The notes: a model not told the origin generated them from the letters alone. A DNA stretch of 64,000 nucleotides from Elysia crispata (GCA_033675545.1 JAWDGP010006444.1:62001-126000), one strand, 5' to 3'. Counted from the first letter of the stretch, positions 20,301 to 33,000 are shown. Numbers and translations are program-made.

Positions 20301-22388
20301 AACCATTATTGTCAAATTCACTGGTAATAATCTCTAGCTTTGTACTTGTAAAACCTTCATTCTACATGTACTTCTAGTTTCAACAGACAAAGAGCCATTC
20401 AGTGCCAATTCGGTCATCACCTCTTGAGGATAACATTGGGGGGGAAAAAAAGTTCCTGACCATCAAGTCGGAAAGCATTTAAGGCCCCATATACATCTGA
20501 ACAGCTGTTCCAGACCTTTTAGTTTGAAATACTTGTTTCAAAAGATTTAATCATTTTATATTTTGAGATAAATCTAAGCATCTTTAATAAAAAAGATTGG
20601 ACATTATGGTTCCTCCGACGTTATGATGGCGCAAATAGCATCATTACTACCGTTTTTTATAAGCTTATAAGTATTTTTCTGTTAAATTTCAACCATTACT
20701 TAATCCTAGGATGGGAAAAGTGGGAACTGCACGTCTTTAACTTTAAGTTTGTTTCAGGTTGACAATTATTTAAGTGAACTGATGCAGATCTTATTTTCTT
20801 CATGATCTTCATATTGACAGAAAATTGTCACTGTAACGTTTGTAGACATTTAAACCCTCCTTTTCAACACTGTAGACACAGAAACTCTAGCTTTTGGTGG
20901 GAATCAAAATGCAGTCAACTAGCACTGAAATTTAAATAAGTTTAAAAGCTGCAAAAACAAAATTCTGGAAAGAATTCTTCCCGATGTTATAATCACACAA
21001 ATTGAAGTCCATTTGTACCATGAATTATGAGTTTTCTATTCAACTATCATATTTTAATGACTAACAACAATTTTCTCTGGCATGTTTTTTTTTTTCTTTT
21101 TATATAAGGTAGCTAAACTTTTAATTTTTTTTATGTCATCAGTAACGACAGGAAGATCAATCTGTGATGATGAAAACCAAACATTTCATTTATATGGTCT
21201 TAAATATATCTCCTAACCATTTTTTAAAATTCAAACCTTTCTCTTTGAGTTTAATATAGAACAAGTTTAGTTAAAAAAAACAAAAAAAAACGAGGTCTTA
21301 TATGACGTTTTAGGGCTGACCTATTAACCAATAAAATTATGATCATCTGAATAAAGATTTTATTTACTCATTTTTCTGTATTGGATGTGAAATAGCAATT
21401 TACAGAATATATTTGTATTTTCAAGAAGTCTTATTAAATCAAATTACATATATATGCATCAAGTATTGTTTGAGACAAAAATGTTTAAGGTAAACTTAAA
21501 AGAAAAGAACTCAACAATGTAAAATTGTGAAAATATATTATCACATCATCAACAAACTTAGTACCTTTATGTAAATCCATAGCAAACAATACGATCTACA
21601 TAGACAGGCTTATCTATTTGATAAAAATCTTTCACCACTCACACGCAAATTTTCCACCAACGAAAGTGATTTTTCCAACCAGGTTAAACTTTGCAGCCAA
21701 TCCAACCTTCAGCATTAAAGGGAAGAAAAATGAAACATTTCTGAATCTCTTCATGAAATTTTCTTTGATCCTCGGAGAAAAACCACCTAATATGAGATTT
21801 GTGTACTCAGTTGCTACCTAAAGATGTTATCGAGCTCTTATAATAAAATAAAATAAAAGCAATTTGAACAACAAAAAAGTATGTATACCTCATCTCTCAA
21901 TTTTTCTTTTTTGAATTAGCTCTATCATGCCATAATTTATACCAAATATTTGACCCCTATATATTGTAATACATGACACTGCACAGTACTTCTATGAAAT
22001 GGCTTAATGCTAAATGAATGATTCAACTATCACACTGATATTTACTTCTTTTGTAAAACAAAATGAATATTTCCAAACATAAATGAGATAGTTAAAAAAC
22101 AAGTAAACTGAATTAAAAAGGATGAAATGAAAAAAGGTGTAATTTCCATTCTTTGTCCACATTATATAAACAGCCTCTAGCAGTATGCTTTTGTTAGCCT
22201 GATTGCAATCAGGTGTAACACCGGTACTTTTTGCTTTCGTATTTCATCAAATAAACATGCAAAGAGCAGAGATTCAGGAAATTTGTAAACAAAACACATC
22301 TTCAAATACAATCTCAAGCTCCATGGTTGGATAAAGAATAACATAATCGCTCCATTTTACCTCACATGAAATTCAGAAAAACTAATAC
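17391..22388. other. 5-kb AT-rich intergenic region, no gene seen
   Basis: Poly-A/T tracts and short ORFs (up to about 70 codons) without recognisable motifs on either strand. No transposon end, RNA gene or tandem array was identified. The right end leads into the 3' region of the pyruvate dehydrogenase gene. Confidence 0.45.
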
Positions 22389-22394
22389 TTTATT
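22389..22394 (-). promoter_or_regulatory. candidate poly(A) signal of the PDH E1-alpha gene
   Basis: AATAAA on the minus strand about 125 bases past the stop codon. A second AATAAA overlaps the stop codon itself (22521-22516), but it is too early to be used without losing the 3' UTR. Confidence 0.4.
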
Positions 22395-22516
22395 CTCAAC
22401 CTCTTTCATAGTTTGAGCTTCATAACACAGTCTCTTCCACCACACATTTTTGTTCTGATTGAATCTCAAGCCCTTACATCAATAAATAAGTTCTTTCTTT
22501 GCATTGCCTCTCATGT

Positions 22517-22681
22517 TTATTTTGTTGCACCCCAGATGGTATCATCACAGCCTCGAACTCTGATGTTTGCTGGAGGATTCTTGTAAATATAGGAGTAGAG
22601 CTCCTCTGGTGGAAGCTCTGGATCTGCTTTGGCTGCCTCTGCAGCTGCTGCAACCTCTTTCTTTATTTCATCATCCATTTT
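22517..22681 (-). CDS. PDHA1: PDHA1 last exon
   Basis: Acceptor CTTCAG before 22681; encodes [33 protein letters not shown] and [12 protein letters not shown], then TAA. It matches the C-terminal 'V..EIE.AA..A..DPEPP.EEL' region of the family. Confidence 0.9.
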   Translation of the reverse strand, partial: KMDDEIKKEVAAAAEAAKADPELPPEELYSYIYKNPPANIRVRGCDDTIWGATK

Positions 22682-25600
22682 CTGAAGAGTAAGCAAATTG
22701 GGAAAAAAAATGTATAACCATCTTTTGGCACACAAATTTATTTGGCAAGCAAAAATATGGCGATCTAAATAGTAATTTTAAAGCAGTATACACACTAAAA
22801 AAAAGCAACTGATTATTATGAAGAGACTTCAGATTAAAGTGTTTATGTATAGCATAAATATTAGTCATTGGGTAAAGATATATCACACACATGAATGTGG
22901 ATAACTAATTTTATTTAAACATTTGTATTTAATTTTAATCAAAGGTAAAGATGCGTTACATTTTTTTAAACCTAGCTTTGCAAATCCTTCAAGTTTAATT
23001 GGAAGCTCTGAGAAAAGGAAGAGGGAGAGAAATACTGTTTCTTTACCTTTATTTCCTCCTTTGTGAGAAGACCAGAAGATGTGGCAAGCTCAGAGAATTT
23101 TCCAATAGGGTCACGAGTTTGACGCACTTCTTGAATTTCATCTCGAGAGCGATAGCTAGAAATAGAGAAGAAACAATTAAAGAAGAAAAATTTTAATCTT
23201 TCAAGTGCAACAGTGATATTAGTTTTCCCTCTTAAGAGGCTATTCAGAAAAATTCCTGATAATAGTGTTTAAGAAAGCATCTCCTACAGCCTTGTTTTAA
23301 GGCAAAAAAGATAAATGAAAGAAAGCAATATTTTTAAAAGAATTCATAACACAGGAGTTAAAGAAAAATCATGCAGGTTTTCATTTTATTTCTGTAATAT
23401 TGATAAGCTCTCTGAATTCTTTTCAACTTAATCACTGATCACTTGTACATTTAAAGGTTAAAAATTTTTGCTTTTGATTTCCTTTATGAAAAAAAAACAA
23501 CAAACGAGGAAAAAAAAAATGAAAGAGTAGAAAAATAATGTGGACTTCAATCAATAATTTGAAAATTAAGTCGCAACATGTACACATGGAAACAGAAAAT
23601 TATAAAAGTAGCATGGTTGTAAGTTATAAAATATTTAAACCTTTAATTATAGACAAAATCATTATTTCATATATTCAATGTTAATGTTGAAGAATGGCTG
23701 TCCAAATTATTGCATAGCCTATGGTCACAGCCTGACTACATAACATCAAGATTTTTTTTATATCATCCAGTTTTAGGATACTAAAATCAGCTCTTGCTGG
23801 CAGTTTTGTTGGTAATGTTTTTATACTTTTCGTTATTTATACTATAAATTGACAATCCTGTGAAGCTATGAATTCAAACACCCTTCCTATCCCACTTGCA
23901 GTTTCTGTTCTATGTATATAACCGCTCCAAACAGCTTCTCTTTTAGTGGCTAAAATAAATATGATTAAAAACATTAATAGCGAAAAAAGTTGTTTGCTTG
24001 TTACATAGTCTAAAGCATCAGGCATAGAGCATTCACTAAACTTGCTGTGCAAAATGTGTCCCCAAAATATGATAGAATAAGAAAAAAAAAGATAAGTGAA
24101 ATGGGATAGCACTTTAAAAGAAAAACAATGCACTTAAGTTAAAACTATTGCTGTGAGAAAACAAGCTAAATTACCTGGTTCCTGGGTCACTCATACTGTG
24201 TCCATGGTAACGGTAGGTAGCGGTCTCCAAGAGGATAGGCCCATTCTTTAGAACATAATCCTTAGCAAACCTGGTTGCTTCTTTTACTGCAAGAACATCC
24301 ATACCATCCACCTTGAGACAGAATTATAAATAAAAGAAACAAGAGATCACATTGGTGGCTTATTCGACCCAAAGAAAAAGCACCCAAGTAAGCCATTTAA
24401 ATTTTTGGATCTCCAAATTACTGAGAGAATGTGTTAAGCAACATTTCTTTTCAGATGATAATGAATTTTCTCAACATGTATAAATATTGTTTCTCTTTGC
24501 TAAAGATATTTTAGATTGGCTCCCCTCAAAAGTAAAAGTTTTTTGTTTTACAAATTTATCAACAATAAAAGTTTGCAAAATTTTTTCTCTTTGCCTTAAA
24601 AAACTGGAACTCATAATTCAAAATTGTTAGCTGATCTTCCTAAGTGGCTATATATAGGTCTTCCCTCTAGACCTACTTGCCAATAGAGATATAGTAGGAG
24701 GAAAAAGATGGAAGGTGACGTAAGATCAAATAAATGAATTAAGAGCGGTAGACTGGGGCTTCTCATTGTCAAAATCAAGTCTTTTCAACTTAAAACTATA
24801 CATACCCATATGCCAGGAACATAGTCTCCCCTGCTGTAATAAGCAGTAGAGGCTGCAGCTCGCTCAGCTGATGTGCCCATGCCAAAACCATTGTTTTCAC
24901 ACACGAAAATGGCTGGCAAATCCCAAAGTTTTGCCATATTGAATGCTTCAAATAATTGGCCCTGGTTGGCTGCACCATCTCCATAGAGGGTAACACACAC
25001 AGAGTCTTCACCTTTGTAACGGTGAGCAAAGGCTATGCCTGCCCCCAATGGCACCTACCACAAAAAAAAAAGGATAATTTCAGATCTTTTTCAATTTAAT
25101 GGAAGGCACAAATGCACCACAAAATCCAAATGGTGGACGAAAACCTAAATTAAAAAAAACCCAAAACTTCCACTGTAAACCTTGACAGGGAAAAAAATGG
25201 TAAGGAAAAACTAGTCCCATTTGGGACCAATTGAAAACATTGAAAAAGTGTGATTGAAGTATTTGTATTTTGTGAAATATTTAAGAAAAAAAGAAACTTT
25301 GATATAACATTCAAAAACCAGGCCAGGCTTTTTTGCTGCATTCATGAGACCTTACAAATTTTATAAAATGAAGAGATCATTACGAATGCTATTTTTTTTT
25401 TAAAGGTATAGCAAACTGACATTGAGCTGAATTCTATTAAGTTTAAATGGAACTGTTGTAGGGCTTATTTTTCTGGAAATATACATGGTGAGTATTGCTT
25501 TCCAATATTCAAATTTGCTAGAGGTATCCCATCTTTTTATATGGAAAACATAAGAAGAAAAAGAAAAATTTTTTTTCAAATTCAAAAATCCAACATAGGA

Positions 25601-28547
25601 TAGGTAAAAAGTCATAATTATTAGTTTTCAATGATGCTAAAGACTCAAGTAAAAATTCGGATTGCATGTTTTCAACATTTTATTAAATGGCACCTTTGAT
25701 TCGTTGAAGACATGTTTTTAAGCCATTTCAAAGGTTTGAAAGGTCAGGATTTTCTTTCACTTAATGCCACAAAATTGGAGAGCTGCTTCCATCAAAAGGT
25801 TTCACAGTTTTCAGCGTTTTCCAATTTTTATTTTGGAAAAGATTATATCCTTCCCTCCCTCACACCTATTACTTACTTCATTCTATTTTGTAATGTTTAC
25901 TTCCAAACCAAGGTAAGGGAAAGACATTCTTATTTCTAGTCTTAGAAAAGGGAGATTTTTGTCCGGTTTTCAGACTCTGACTTCATGGAGTCAAAACAAT
26001 ACAAATATAAATAAGGAATCTTGAATTGGATCAAACATAAATAAGATATCAGTAAAAAACATCAATATCAATACTGTATTCCAAAAGAAAAAACCTCAGA
26101 CATAAAATCAAGCCTTTTTTAAAAAATTAATTGATACATAGTTCTAGCAGATAGTAATGAAATTCTTGTCTTACATTCACGACAGCTTCTCGAAGATATT
26201 CAACGAGGACTGCAGAATGCTATGTTATAACGGATTCCATTTTTTTTTTATGTACCAACCTTGGTCCATTCATTCCCAAATTCATCAATATTGAGCTTTC
26301 AAATAGATACTTTGATTATATCTATCTAACAGAAGATTAAATTAAAAAAAAATAGGGGAAGTATGTAACCAACCTGAGCACCAACTATGCCATTTCCACC
26401 ATAGAAGTTTTTGGAATACATATGCATTGAGCCTCCTTTTCCAAGAGCACAACCACTTGAACGCCCTACAAAACCCAAAACATATATTTTGCTTTACAGT
26501 GGCTTAAGAACAAAAAATGGGGTAATCCTTAACCAGCAAAAACAACAACAAAAAGATTTAGGATACTAACTGATATAAATGACAAAATCTGGTAAACCTG
26601 CTTCATTCCATGGAAATATCAGAGCATATTATGTTTTAACAAAAAGATGTAAAACAAAAATTTGGAAAGTAATGCACTTAGGACCCTTGAACAATAAGGA
26701 AGAGTCAATCACTTTGATATGTCCCTTTCTACTCATTAAACCTTCATAAAGACCTGGCATTGATTTACACAACCCCTCCCTATAACTGTGTTTTATTGTA
26801 TTTTTTCCTCTGGTCACTTAGAATTCCAAGCGCCCTTTTATCCTTAAATTTTAAATCAATAACCTGTGAGTTCAGCCAAGACTCCTTTGACTGAGATACC
26901 CCTCATATAGGTCCAGCCATGAGCACGATAAGCAGTAATAACAGAGTCATCAGGGGTGATAGAGGCCTCCATACCGACAGCCACAGCTTCCTATGTTCAA
27001 GATTAGGAAAAGTGCAAAAGGAAACTTATTCTACTAGCGAAAAAAAAAGCATAGAATTGCACACAAAGAATATAAAAGTAAGCAAAGCCATTTTAAGAGG
27101 CCTTGAAAAGACTGAAAAAATATTAATCCAAACTGAATTTTGGTGCCTACTAACAATAAACTAGAACTTTTTTGAGTTTAAAGCTGGAGCTAAATCCACT
27201 TTCCAAGGTCTATGTGAGTTTTACGATGAGAGAATAAAAAAGAATGGGGATGATGTATGCAATTGATGACTTAAAAATTTTAAATATATAAAATATTATA
27301 GTTTTTTGGGTTTATATTTATAGAGAAAAAACTTTCAGGTTGGTACTTATGTTACTATTTGAATATCTTCATTGAAGGGAAGGGAAAAGAGATAAATTGT
27401 GGCCCTAGTTTGATTTGACTGACAAATTTTTTCTCATTTATATAAGACAAATGAAGTAAATTTTTAAGGTTATTTACTTCATTGTTCTGAGTCAGTGCAC
27501 TCATTATTTTGGATTAAATCTAATATTTTCACAGTTTACCCATATCCAGTTTCTGATGTAAAAAAAAAAAAAGGGAATATAAAACAGAAAACATTTTTGG
27601 AGTGTAAAAAAATTTAAACTTTTTTGCATGTACAATGACATTACTATTAGAATTCAGTGACAAAACATTCAACACAATGGTCTCAATGACTGCTATAATA
27701 TAATTATCATATAATTACCTGCCCTGAATACAGATGGCAAAATCCTCTGATAATTTTGGACTTGTACAAGTTGGAGGCTGTGGTCTCCATGACACGGATG
27801 GTCCTCATTTGTTTGTAGTATTTGATAGCCTCATCTCTGGTGCATTTTACTTGAACATCTGGCCCTTGCTCCAGACGGTGCAGTTTATATGGCTAAGAAT
27901 AAATGTATAGGTAAATTCATAATTAATAATTTAACAACATTGTAAAAAGAGAAAGATCTTCAACTCATTTCGGAAAAATGATCAGTGTATAATTCTTAAA
28001 ATTAAAATTCACAAAGGCGATTATCCAAATATATCTAACTGAAGCCCTTGGCTGATTCATGTTTTTTCCCTCTGTGTTTTAAGGATTTCTCTAATGAGTG
28101 CCTCAGAATAATGGTATATCGCTTCACACAGAGTCCAAAAGAAAAACGAGTGAAGGTAACATTTTTTTTACTCATGACAAAGGCTTGAACCTTGTCAGAA
28201 ACTAAAATTAGAAAAAAAAAGTTGGACTGTGTGCGGCAACAGAGCAAATATGGTTATGATACGGAGGTACCTAGTGCATCTACAGCGCACATTTCTCTCT
28301 ATTTGGAGGACATAGCTGGTAAGTCTACAGCGCAGCCAAACGGTACAAAAAACATCCTTGATCACATCATGTCACACCTTGGCTTGTTCAATAGGTCTTG
28401 TTAAAAGTTCACTCAAGTTGTCATAGTGAAATCATTAGATGCAGCTCTAAAACCTTTCTCAAAATGAAATCATTAACTTACCACAACATCATGAGTCATC
28501 TCTGTTGCTGTTGACATGTTGCATCCTTGAGTTAATCCCAAGATCCA
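22517..28547 (-). CDS. PDHA1: pyruvate dehydrogenase E1 component, alpha subunit (exons 2-9; exon 1 not found)
   Basis: Thiamine-diphosphate-dependent alpha subunit of the mitochondrial pyruvate dehydrogenase complex, which decarboxylates pyruvate and acetylates the E2 lipoyl group as an alpha2beta2 tetramer. Eight exons on the minus strand (28547-28482, 27892-27719, 26990-26864, 26465-26374, 25054-24806, 24311-24175, 23155-23047, 22681-22517) all have GT-AG borders and join in one frame: 1,119 bases, 372 residues plus TAA. Recognisable order: [47 protein letters not shown], the thiamine-diphosphate motif [10 protein letters not shown]...[29 protein letters not shown] and [20 protein letters not shown]. 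All three serines that PDH kinases phosphorylate in mammals have counterparts (S in MGTS, S in GHSMSD, S in TSYR). The mammalian protein has 390 residues, so only the presequence start is missing; it must lie upstream of 28548. Identification is certain to family level. Confidence 0.95.
23047..23155 (-). CDS. PDHA1: PDHA1 exon with [11 protein letters not shown]
   Basis: Starts by completing a Ser codon (AG|C) and reads [20 protein letters not shown] then [16 protein letters not shown], ending at donor GTAAAG. That split Ser precedes the Tyr and is the counterpart of mammalian phosphorylation site 2. Confidence 0.9.
24175..24311 (-). CDS. PDHA1: PDHA1 exon with phosphorylation loop
   Basis: Begins on a codon boundary with [20 protein letters not shown] and ends with [14 protein letters not shown]. 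It holds the Ser of the site-1 loop (GHSMSDPG), and the active-site His is in YHGH. Donor GTAATT. Confidence 0.9.
24806..25054 (-). CDS. PDHA1: PDHA1 exon with thiamine-diphosphate motif
   Basis: 83 codons from [17 protein letters not shown] through [20 protein letters not shown] and [20 protein letters not shown] to [12 protein letters not shown]. The GDG...NN thiamine-diphosphate/Mg motif is complete and the site-3 Ser (MGTS) is present. The residue before VDGMD is Trp, where mammals have Arg. Confidence 0.95.
26374..26465 (-). CDS. PDHA1: PDHA1 exon [16 protein letters not shown]
   Basis: Completes a Gly codon, then reads [16 protein letters not shown] and [14 protein letters not shown], followed by donor GTTGGT. 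This is among the most conserved stretches of the family. Confidence 0.92.
26864..26990 (-). CDS. PDHA1: PDHA1 exon [20 protein letters not shown]
   Basis: Acceptor ACATAG, phase 0, then [33 protein letters not shown] and VKGVLAELT, leaving one base of the next Gly codon before donor GTTATT. Confidence 0.92.
27719..27892 (-). CDS. PDHA1: PDHA1 exon [10 protein letters not shown] to HLYSGQ
   Basis: 58 codons from [20 protein letters not shown] through [20 protein letters not shown] to [17 protein letters not shown]. Acceptor TTCTTAG and donor GTAATT. Confidence 0.92.
28482..28547 (-). CDS. PDHA1: PDHA1 exon 2 (transit-peptide part)
   Basis: 22 codons in phase 0 on both sides ([20 protein letters not shown] plus VV), with acceptor CCTTTAG and donor GTAAGT. 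It joins the mature-protein exon in frame and corresponds in position to the second, partly presequence exon of vertebrate PDHA1. The internal Met could start translation, but a presequence exon upstream is more likely. Confidence 0.75.
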
Positions 28548-31376
28548 CTAAAGGGAAATGAAATAAGCCAAAGATTTGAGTTTGTGCTTACAAAAAAATC
28601 TCGTTCATTACTAGTTTCCCTTAACATAGGGCATGTTCTCACTTCATGCCTGTGATACATACAAACTATTGCATTTAAGGAAAGACACAAGCAAAAACAA
28701 GCGTTAGGTACCTTTGTAACACTTTGATTGAGAAAAACAATTGATTTTATAGATCTATCTAATGACACTCCATAAACATCTTGACTAACTGCACTGGATA
28801 CAGAATTGGTAAGTATTAATATTGCAAGAAACAGCCAACGCCTGGTTTAAAGTTAAAATTTGGACTGAAGGCACAAATCAAGGTCTACATGTAGTGTGCT
28901 TTTGAAATATAGCATTAATTCATCATAAACTGAATCTGAATCTCGAGAAATATTATCACATCAATTATGACATCCTTGCTCTGGGACAATTTATCCGTTT
29001 CAGCTTTAATACCAACTTGACTTATACAACAGTCAAGCACTCCTCAAATTTATTGGGAAGTTCTGTTAATTATATGTACAAGAAAGTTGTGTTCAAACAT
29101 TTAAGAACAAAACCAAATTTAATAAATGTGGTCGATTTACTTCCCACATTTCTTATATTCCTTGTGAAAGTAAGGTTTAAATGGGCATGCAAAGAAATGA
29201 AAGAAAAATCTTAAAATTTGATTGTTACGTTTTTTGTTTAAAGAATAACAACAGTTTTATTGGATACTTGATTGAAATTTGATTTGCAAATAGGATGAAA
29301 GAAATTTTTTACGCTCACTGGCTCTCAAATTTCTTATATGATGCTAAATTTTCCTTCAACAATTGATGGCCGATTGTTCAACAAAAGGGTAGAAATACCA
29401 ATGAAATAAAATAAAGAATCAGAATTTCGAGGAATTTGTTATCTTGAGGGATCTGTGTTTGACCTAATCTTTTTCTACTGTATTTATCTTCCATACAAAT
29501 TCACTACAAATAATTTTAAAGTAGTCAAAATGGCAGCTTCCCTTTTTCAGTTATCTTCTCTTAAACTAAGATCATTCAAATAACTCCCACACAGTTATCA
29601 ATGTAACACTTGTTCTGATATGTGCCTGTTTTCTTTTTATCAACAGCAACAGAAAGTTGGTTTTCCTTGTCATCTAAACTGCCTCTTCTCGCATCTATTG
29701 TCACCCTCATTAACCCCACTAACATTGCCTTTGTTATGTAAAATTACCATGTTTTCTTTCTTTATAATCCCTTCACCATAACTGAGCTAAGCAATAAATC
29801 AAGTGTTCAACTACACTGTATATGATAAAAAGCTATAAATGAAGGAACAAAAGATTTAAAACAGAATACTTCTATAAAATCTTAAAATGCTAAGTTGACT
29901 ATGAAATAATTAAAAAAAAAAAGGTTACAAAAAACACATTTTATTGCATTTAACTTAAAATGGAAAATTGTGACTTCAGCACGGTTTTCAAGATTGGGAT
30001 CACACATTCCAGGTAGATTGGAGATGATGTCACATTTACATGTTTACTTATAATTATTTATAGCAACATTTAGATGCAAATTTGTGCATAAAATTTTTTG
30101 TTTCTTTTCAAACCAAATCACTCAGATGCAATGAGTGAATCCAATATGATGTGACAAAATTGACTAGCTATATTTCTAATTCAAATTATGATTTATGTTT
30201 GAGGAAATCAATATATAGGTTAAAAGTTGAAACTAAAACACACACAAAAAAAAGCTTTAACGAAAACGCCACGGAAAAAATTCTCTAATTTTTTTTTATG
30301 CAAATGAAATACTATTCACTTCTCTTTCTCAAAAACTCTTGAATGAAACCTAGTAGTTTTGAGACATTAAAATCTCTTCCTGATTATTTGGTATTAAATA
30401 GGTACTTTGGTTTTATCGTCATTCAATATTGTTTGTTCCTTAAGTTTTATGATAAATCTCAAAGAGAAGACCATATTATTAACAATTTTGCAATTGCAAC
30501 AACCTTTGTCATGATTGTGGTTGCTTTTTATAAGAGTTCTGCAAAATATGTGGAAATACAGCGTTACAAGTCAACTATGCAGCTTAAAATTTACAAGAAA
30601 CAGAAGAACAGAAAAGATTATCTGCCACAAGAGAATAAAAAAAAAAAAGAATGCACCTGAAGTTGACATAAATCAAATAGGATGGCATAATTTACAGTCA
30701 TTTATATTCACAATTTATACCACTTATCATGATCATAAGGGACATATTTTTTGATGATTATTGATTTGATTCATTTCTAATTCTTTTTAGCATATGCACT
30801 AGATCAAACAAGCTCCCGCCTTGAATAACATTCTAAACCTTTTGCCACTGACACGTGTTAGAAATCAGGATGATGACATGACAAGTAATGTAATCCTACT
30901 GGGAGTAAAACAGTTCTGATGCTTGTACTTAACTGCCCATACAAGGAAAAAGCTACGAGGACACATAATTGTCAGTTAAAGTGAACAGGGCAAAAAACAA
31001 TGGATTAATCTATTTTCCAAGTTTTGCCAGCTATGGTATACTGTATCAAGTAAGTTAGGATGCATGTCCCATAAGGAACAGTTCTATTGTTCAAACTAAT
31101 TTTGCAAAAAGAAAAAAAAGTCATTTTTATATAATAAAATTACAAATGAACAGAATTTCCATTATGAGACATTTGGTGTCCAAGATTATTATCAGGAATG
31201 TTTGGACTTTAGTAGGATCCTTAAAGAAATTTAAGAAAAAGTATCAAGAATTTTTCATTATACTAATACTTGTATTAATTTAATTCTAAAACTGATATGA
31301 GTGAAAACATAAATGAAATCATCTTTGATAAATAATTTACAAGGTTAAAATGAAAATTGAAAATTACTCAGGGAAA
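28548..31376. other. upstream region / first intron of PDHA1, no exon recognised
   Basis: AT-rich DNA expected to hold exon 1 and the promoter of the E1-alpha gene, though these could lie even further upstream. A 105-codon plus-strand ORF at 30343-30660 has no recognisable motif and a lysine-rich end made from an A tract; I treat it as chance. Confidence 0.4.
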
Positions 31377-31378
31377 TA

Positions 31379-32608
31379 CAGTAGAATCACTTTAAACCGA
31401 AAGCCGCTAAACTGAAAAATTCGATGAACCAAAAAAAAAAATCGATAAATTGTGCGAAATTCCTCTTTGCCTTTGTTTCTTTCCCGCAATAAACCAAAAT
31501 GCTTCGAAACGGCACTGCCTTTAAATCGAAATAACTTTTCTCTATTATTTCTCTTTTTTCCCCTTCTCTTCAATAACCCAGAGGGAAAAAAATCAAAACA
31601 TACCCAATGCCTAGTACACATAATTGTATGAAGGGAAGAGTAGGCGTTTTTTGACAATCTAATAGCTGATGGGGGGTGGGGAGGGGCACACCGATCAAGC
31701 CCTACACTAGACCTGCAACCACACAGTTGATGAATGGGAATGAGGAAGGGTGGTGGCGGTGGTAAGCGATGGTGATTGGACATTCACGCAAGGGATCGCC
31801 ACTGCACCGCCTCGCTCACGCAGTCAGTGGTTGTACTTTTGCGCATGTATGTGTGTGAATAGAGGTCTAGTGCTTTGTGAGACGGTAGAGATAGACACAC
31901 GGAGCCTTCTTTCTTTGTCCGACGCACTGATACTGACACTAGTGACAGCGATCCTGCATTCTATGTAAAGCAGTTGTATGTTCTTCAACACGGAGGGACA
32001 GGCACCGTGACACACACATACACTGCCACAGTTCCAGTTTTTACATCGTTGGCATTGAACATCGATGCAGTGCTATTGATCAGTTCATGTACTCTAATTT
32101 CTAATTCCCATTAGGCCTACAACTTGCAATAGTTTTCAACATTTAGCTTTATCCAACTCTAAGACGTCGAAAAGAAAGCACTCTGCTTACACAAATGAAT
32201 TTAAACAGAAAATCTTATCCGAAGTGGATGAAAAGAACCTATCGAAGACAGAGATCTGTAAAAAACATACTTACATAGCATCCCAAACTCAACGCTGTCT
32301 ACAATTTTGAAAGACAGGAAGAAGTTACAGAAGGCTCATGAAGATTCGAAATTTTGTCCGACTACCAAGAAAATGAAACTTTGCAGTCATGAAGAGCTAG
32401 AAGAAGCAGTGTTTCTCTAGTTTCAACAAGCCAGGGCAATGCATGTTCCATTTTCAGGCCCAGTTATTATTGGCAAGGCAACAGAAATAGCGGTTATTCC
32501 CCTGAAAAATGACCGAAAACAAAACTAGCTTTGAACCAAAATCAAAATGCTTTTAAACCGAAATGAATTCAAAGGGCCCCAAAATTTCGGTTTAAAGCGA
32601 TTCTAATG
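31379..32608 (+). mobile_element. pogo/Tigger-like element, internally deleted (1,230 bp)
   Basis: Starts 'cagtagaatcactttaaacc' after TA (31377-31378) and ends with the inverted counterpart 'ggtttaaagcgattctaatg' before TA (32609-32610), giving a TA target duplication as expected for Tc1/mariner/pogo elements. Further copies of the 'tttaaaccgaaa' end motif lie just inside the right end. It codes only for a transposase N-terminal half. GC-richer DNA at 31650-31950 in the left half is not transposase. Confidence 0.75.
32155..32495 (+). pseudogene. pogo/Tigger transposase N-terminal fragment
   Basis: Plus-strand translation gives KTSKRKHSAYTNEFKQKILS, EVDEKNLSKTEICKKH, then after a frame change IPNSTLSTILKDRKKLQKAH, and KMKLCSHEELEEAVFL, FQQARAMHVPFSGPVIIGKA. 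These are the CENP-B-type HTH followed by the Tc5/CENP-B second DNA-binding domain ('L..WF.QAR....P.SGP....KA'). A stop replaces the Trp before FQQAR. No catalytic domain follows before the right end. Confidence 0.75.
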
Positions 32609-32975
32609 TACATGTATTGCCTAGTATAAGTAGTATCTAGGCTTAACTTAGAGGCAAGCCTAGAAGGAAATAACAAATACTGCACTCAGCAAACTGCCAA
32701 GACAGGTAACTTTGTACCCTGAATACCCCAAAGAGTGATTTACTTTAGAACTAGAGTAGACCTTTGTTTTCTATTAAGACATGTTTTATGTTTTCTGGAC
32801 AAAATTACACTGTTGACTAAAAATTCTCTGTCCTTATAAAGTTAGTTTTACAGCCAGACAAAAAATGCTTTACAGCTTTTGAATAGACTGTGCTGCCAAT
32901 CTTTGACTATTTTATCGAACCTATCAGAAAATGGAAGGACTTCCGAATGGGTACAGTACCTCTACCATACTACAG

Positions 32976-33000
32976 GGGGCTTCGTTTGATCGGACCATAT
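32976..33000. repeat. short dispersed motif, copy 1
   Basis: 'ggcttcgtttgatcgg' followed by 'accata' is shared with 33897-33920 inside a MITE. Both copies are preceded about 25 bases upstream by 'gtacag', so this is probably a diverged end of the same MITE family. Confidence 0.45.

Noticed and set aside
30343..30660. 105-codon plus-strand ORF upstream of PDHA1
   Set aside because: AT-rich, lysine-rich end from an A tract, no motif or splice context; chance ORF is more likely.
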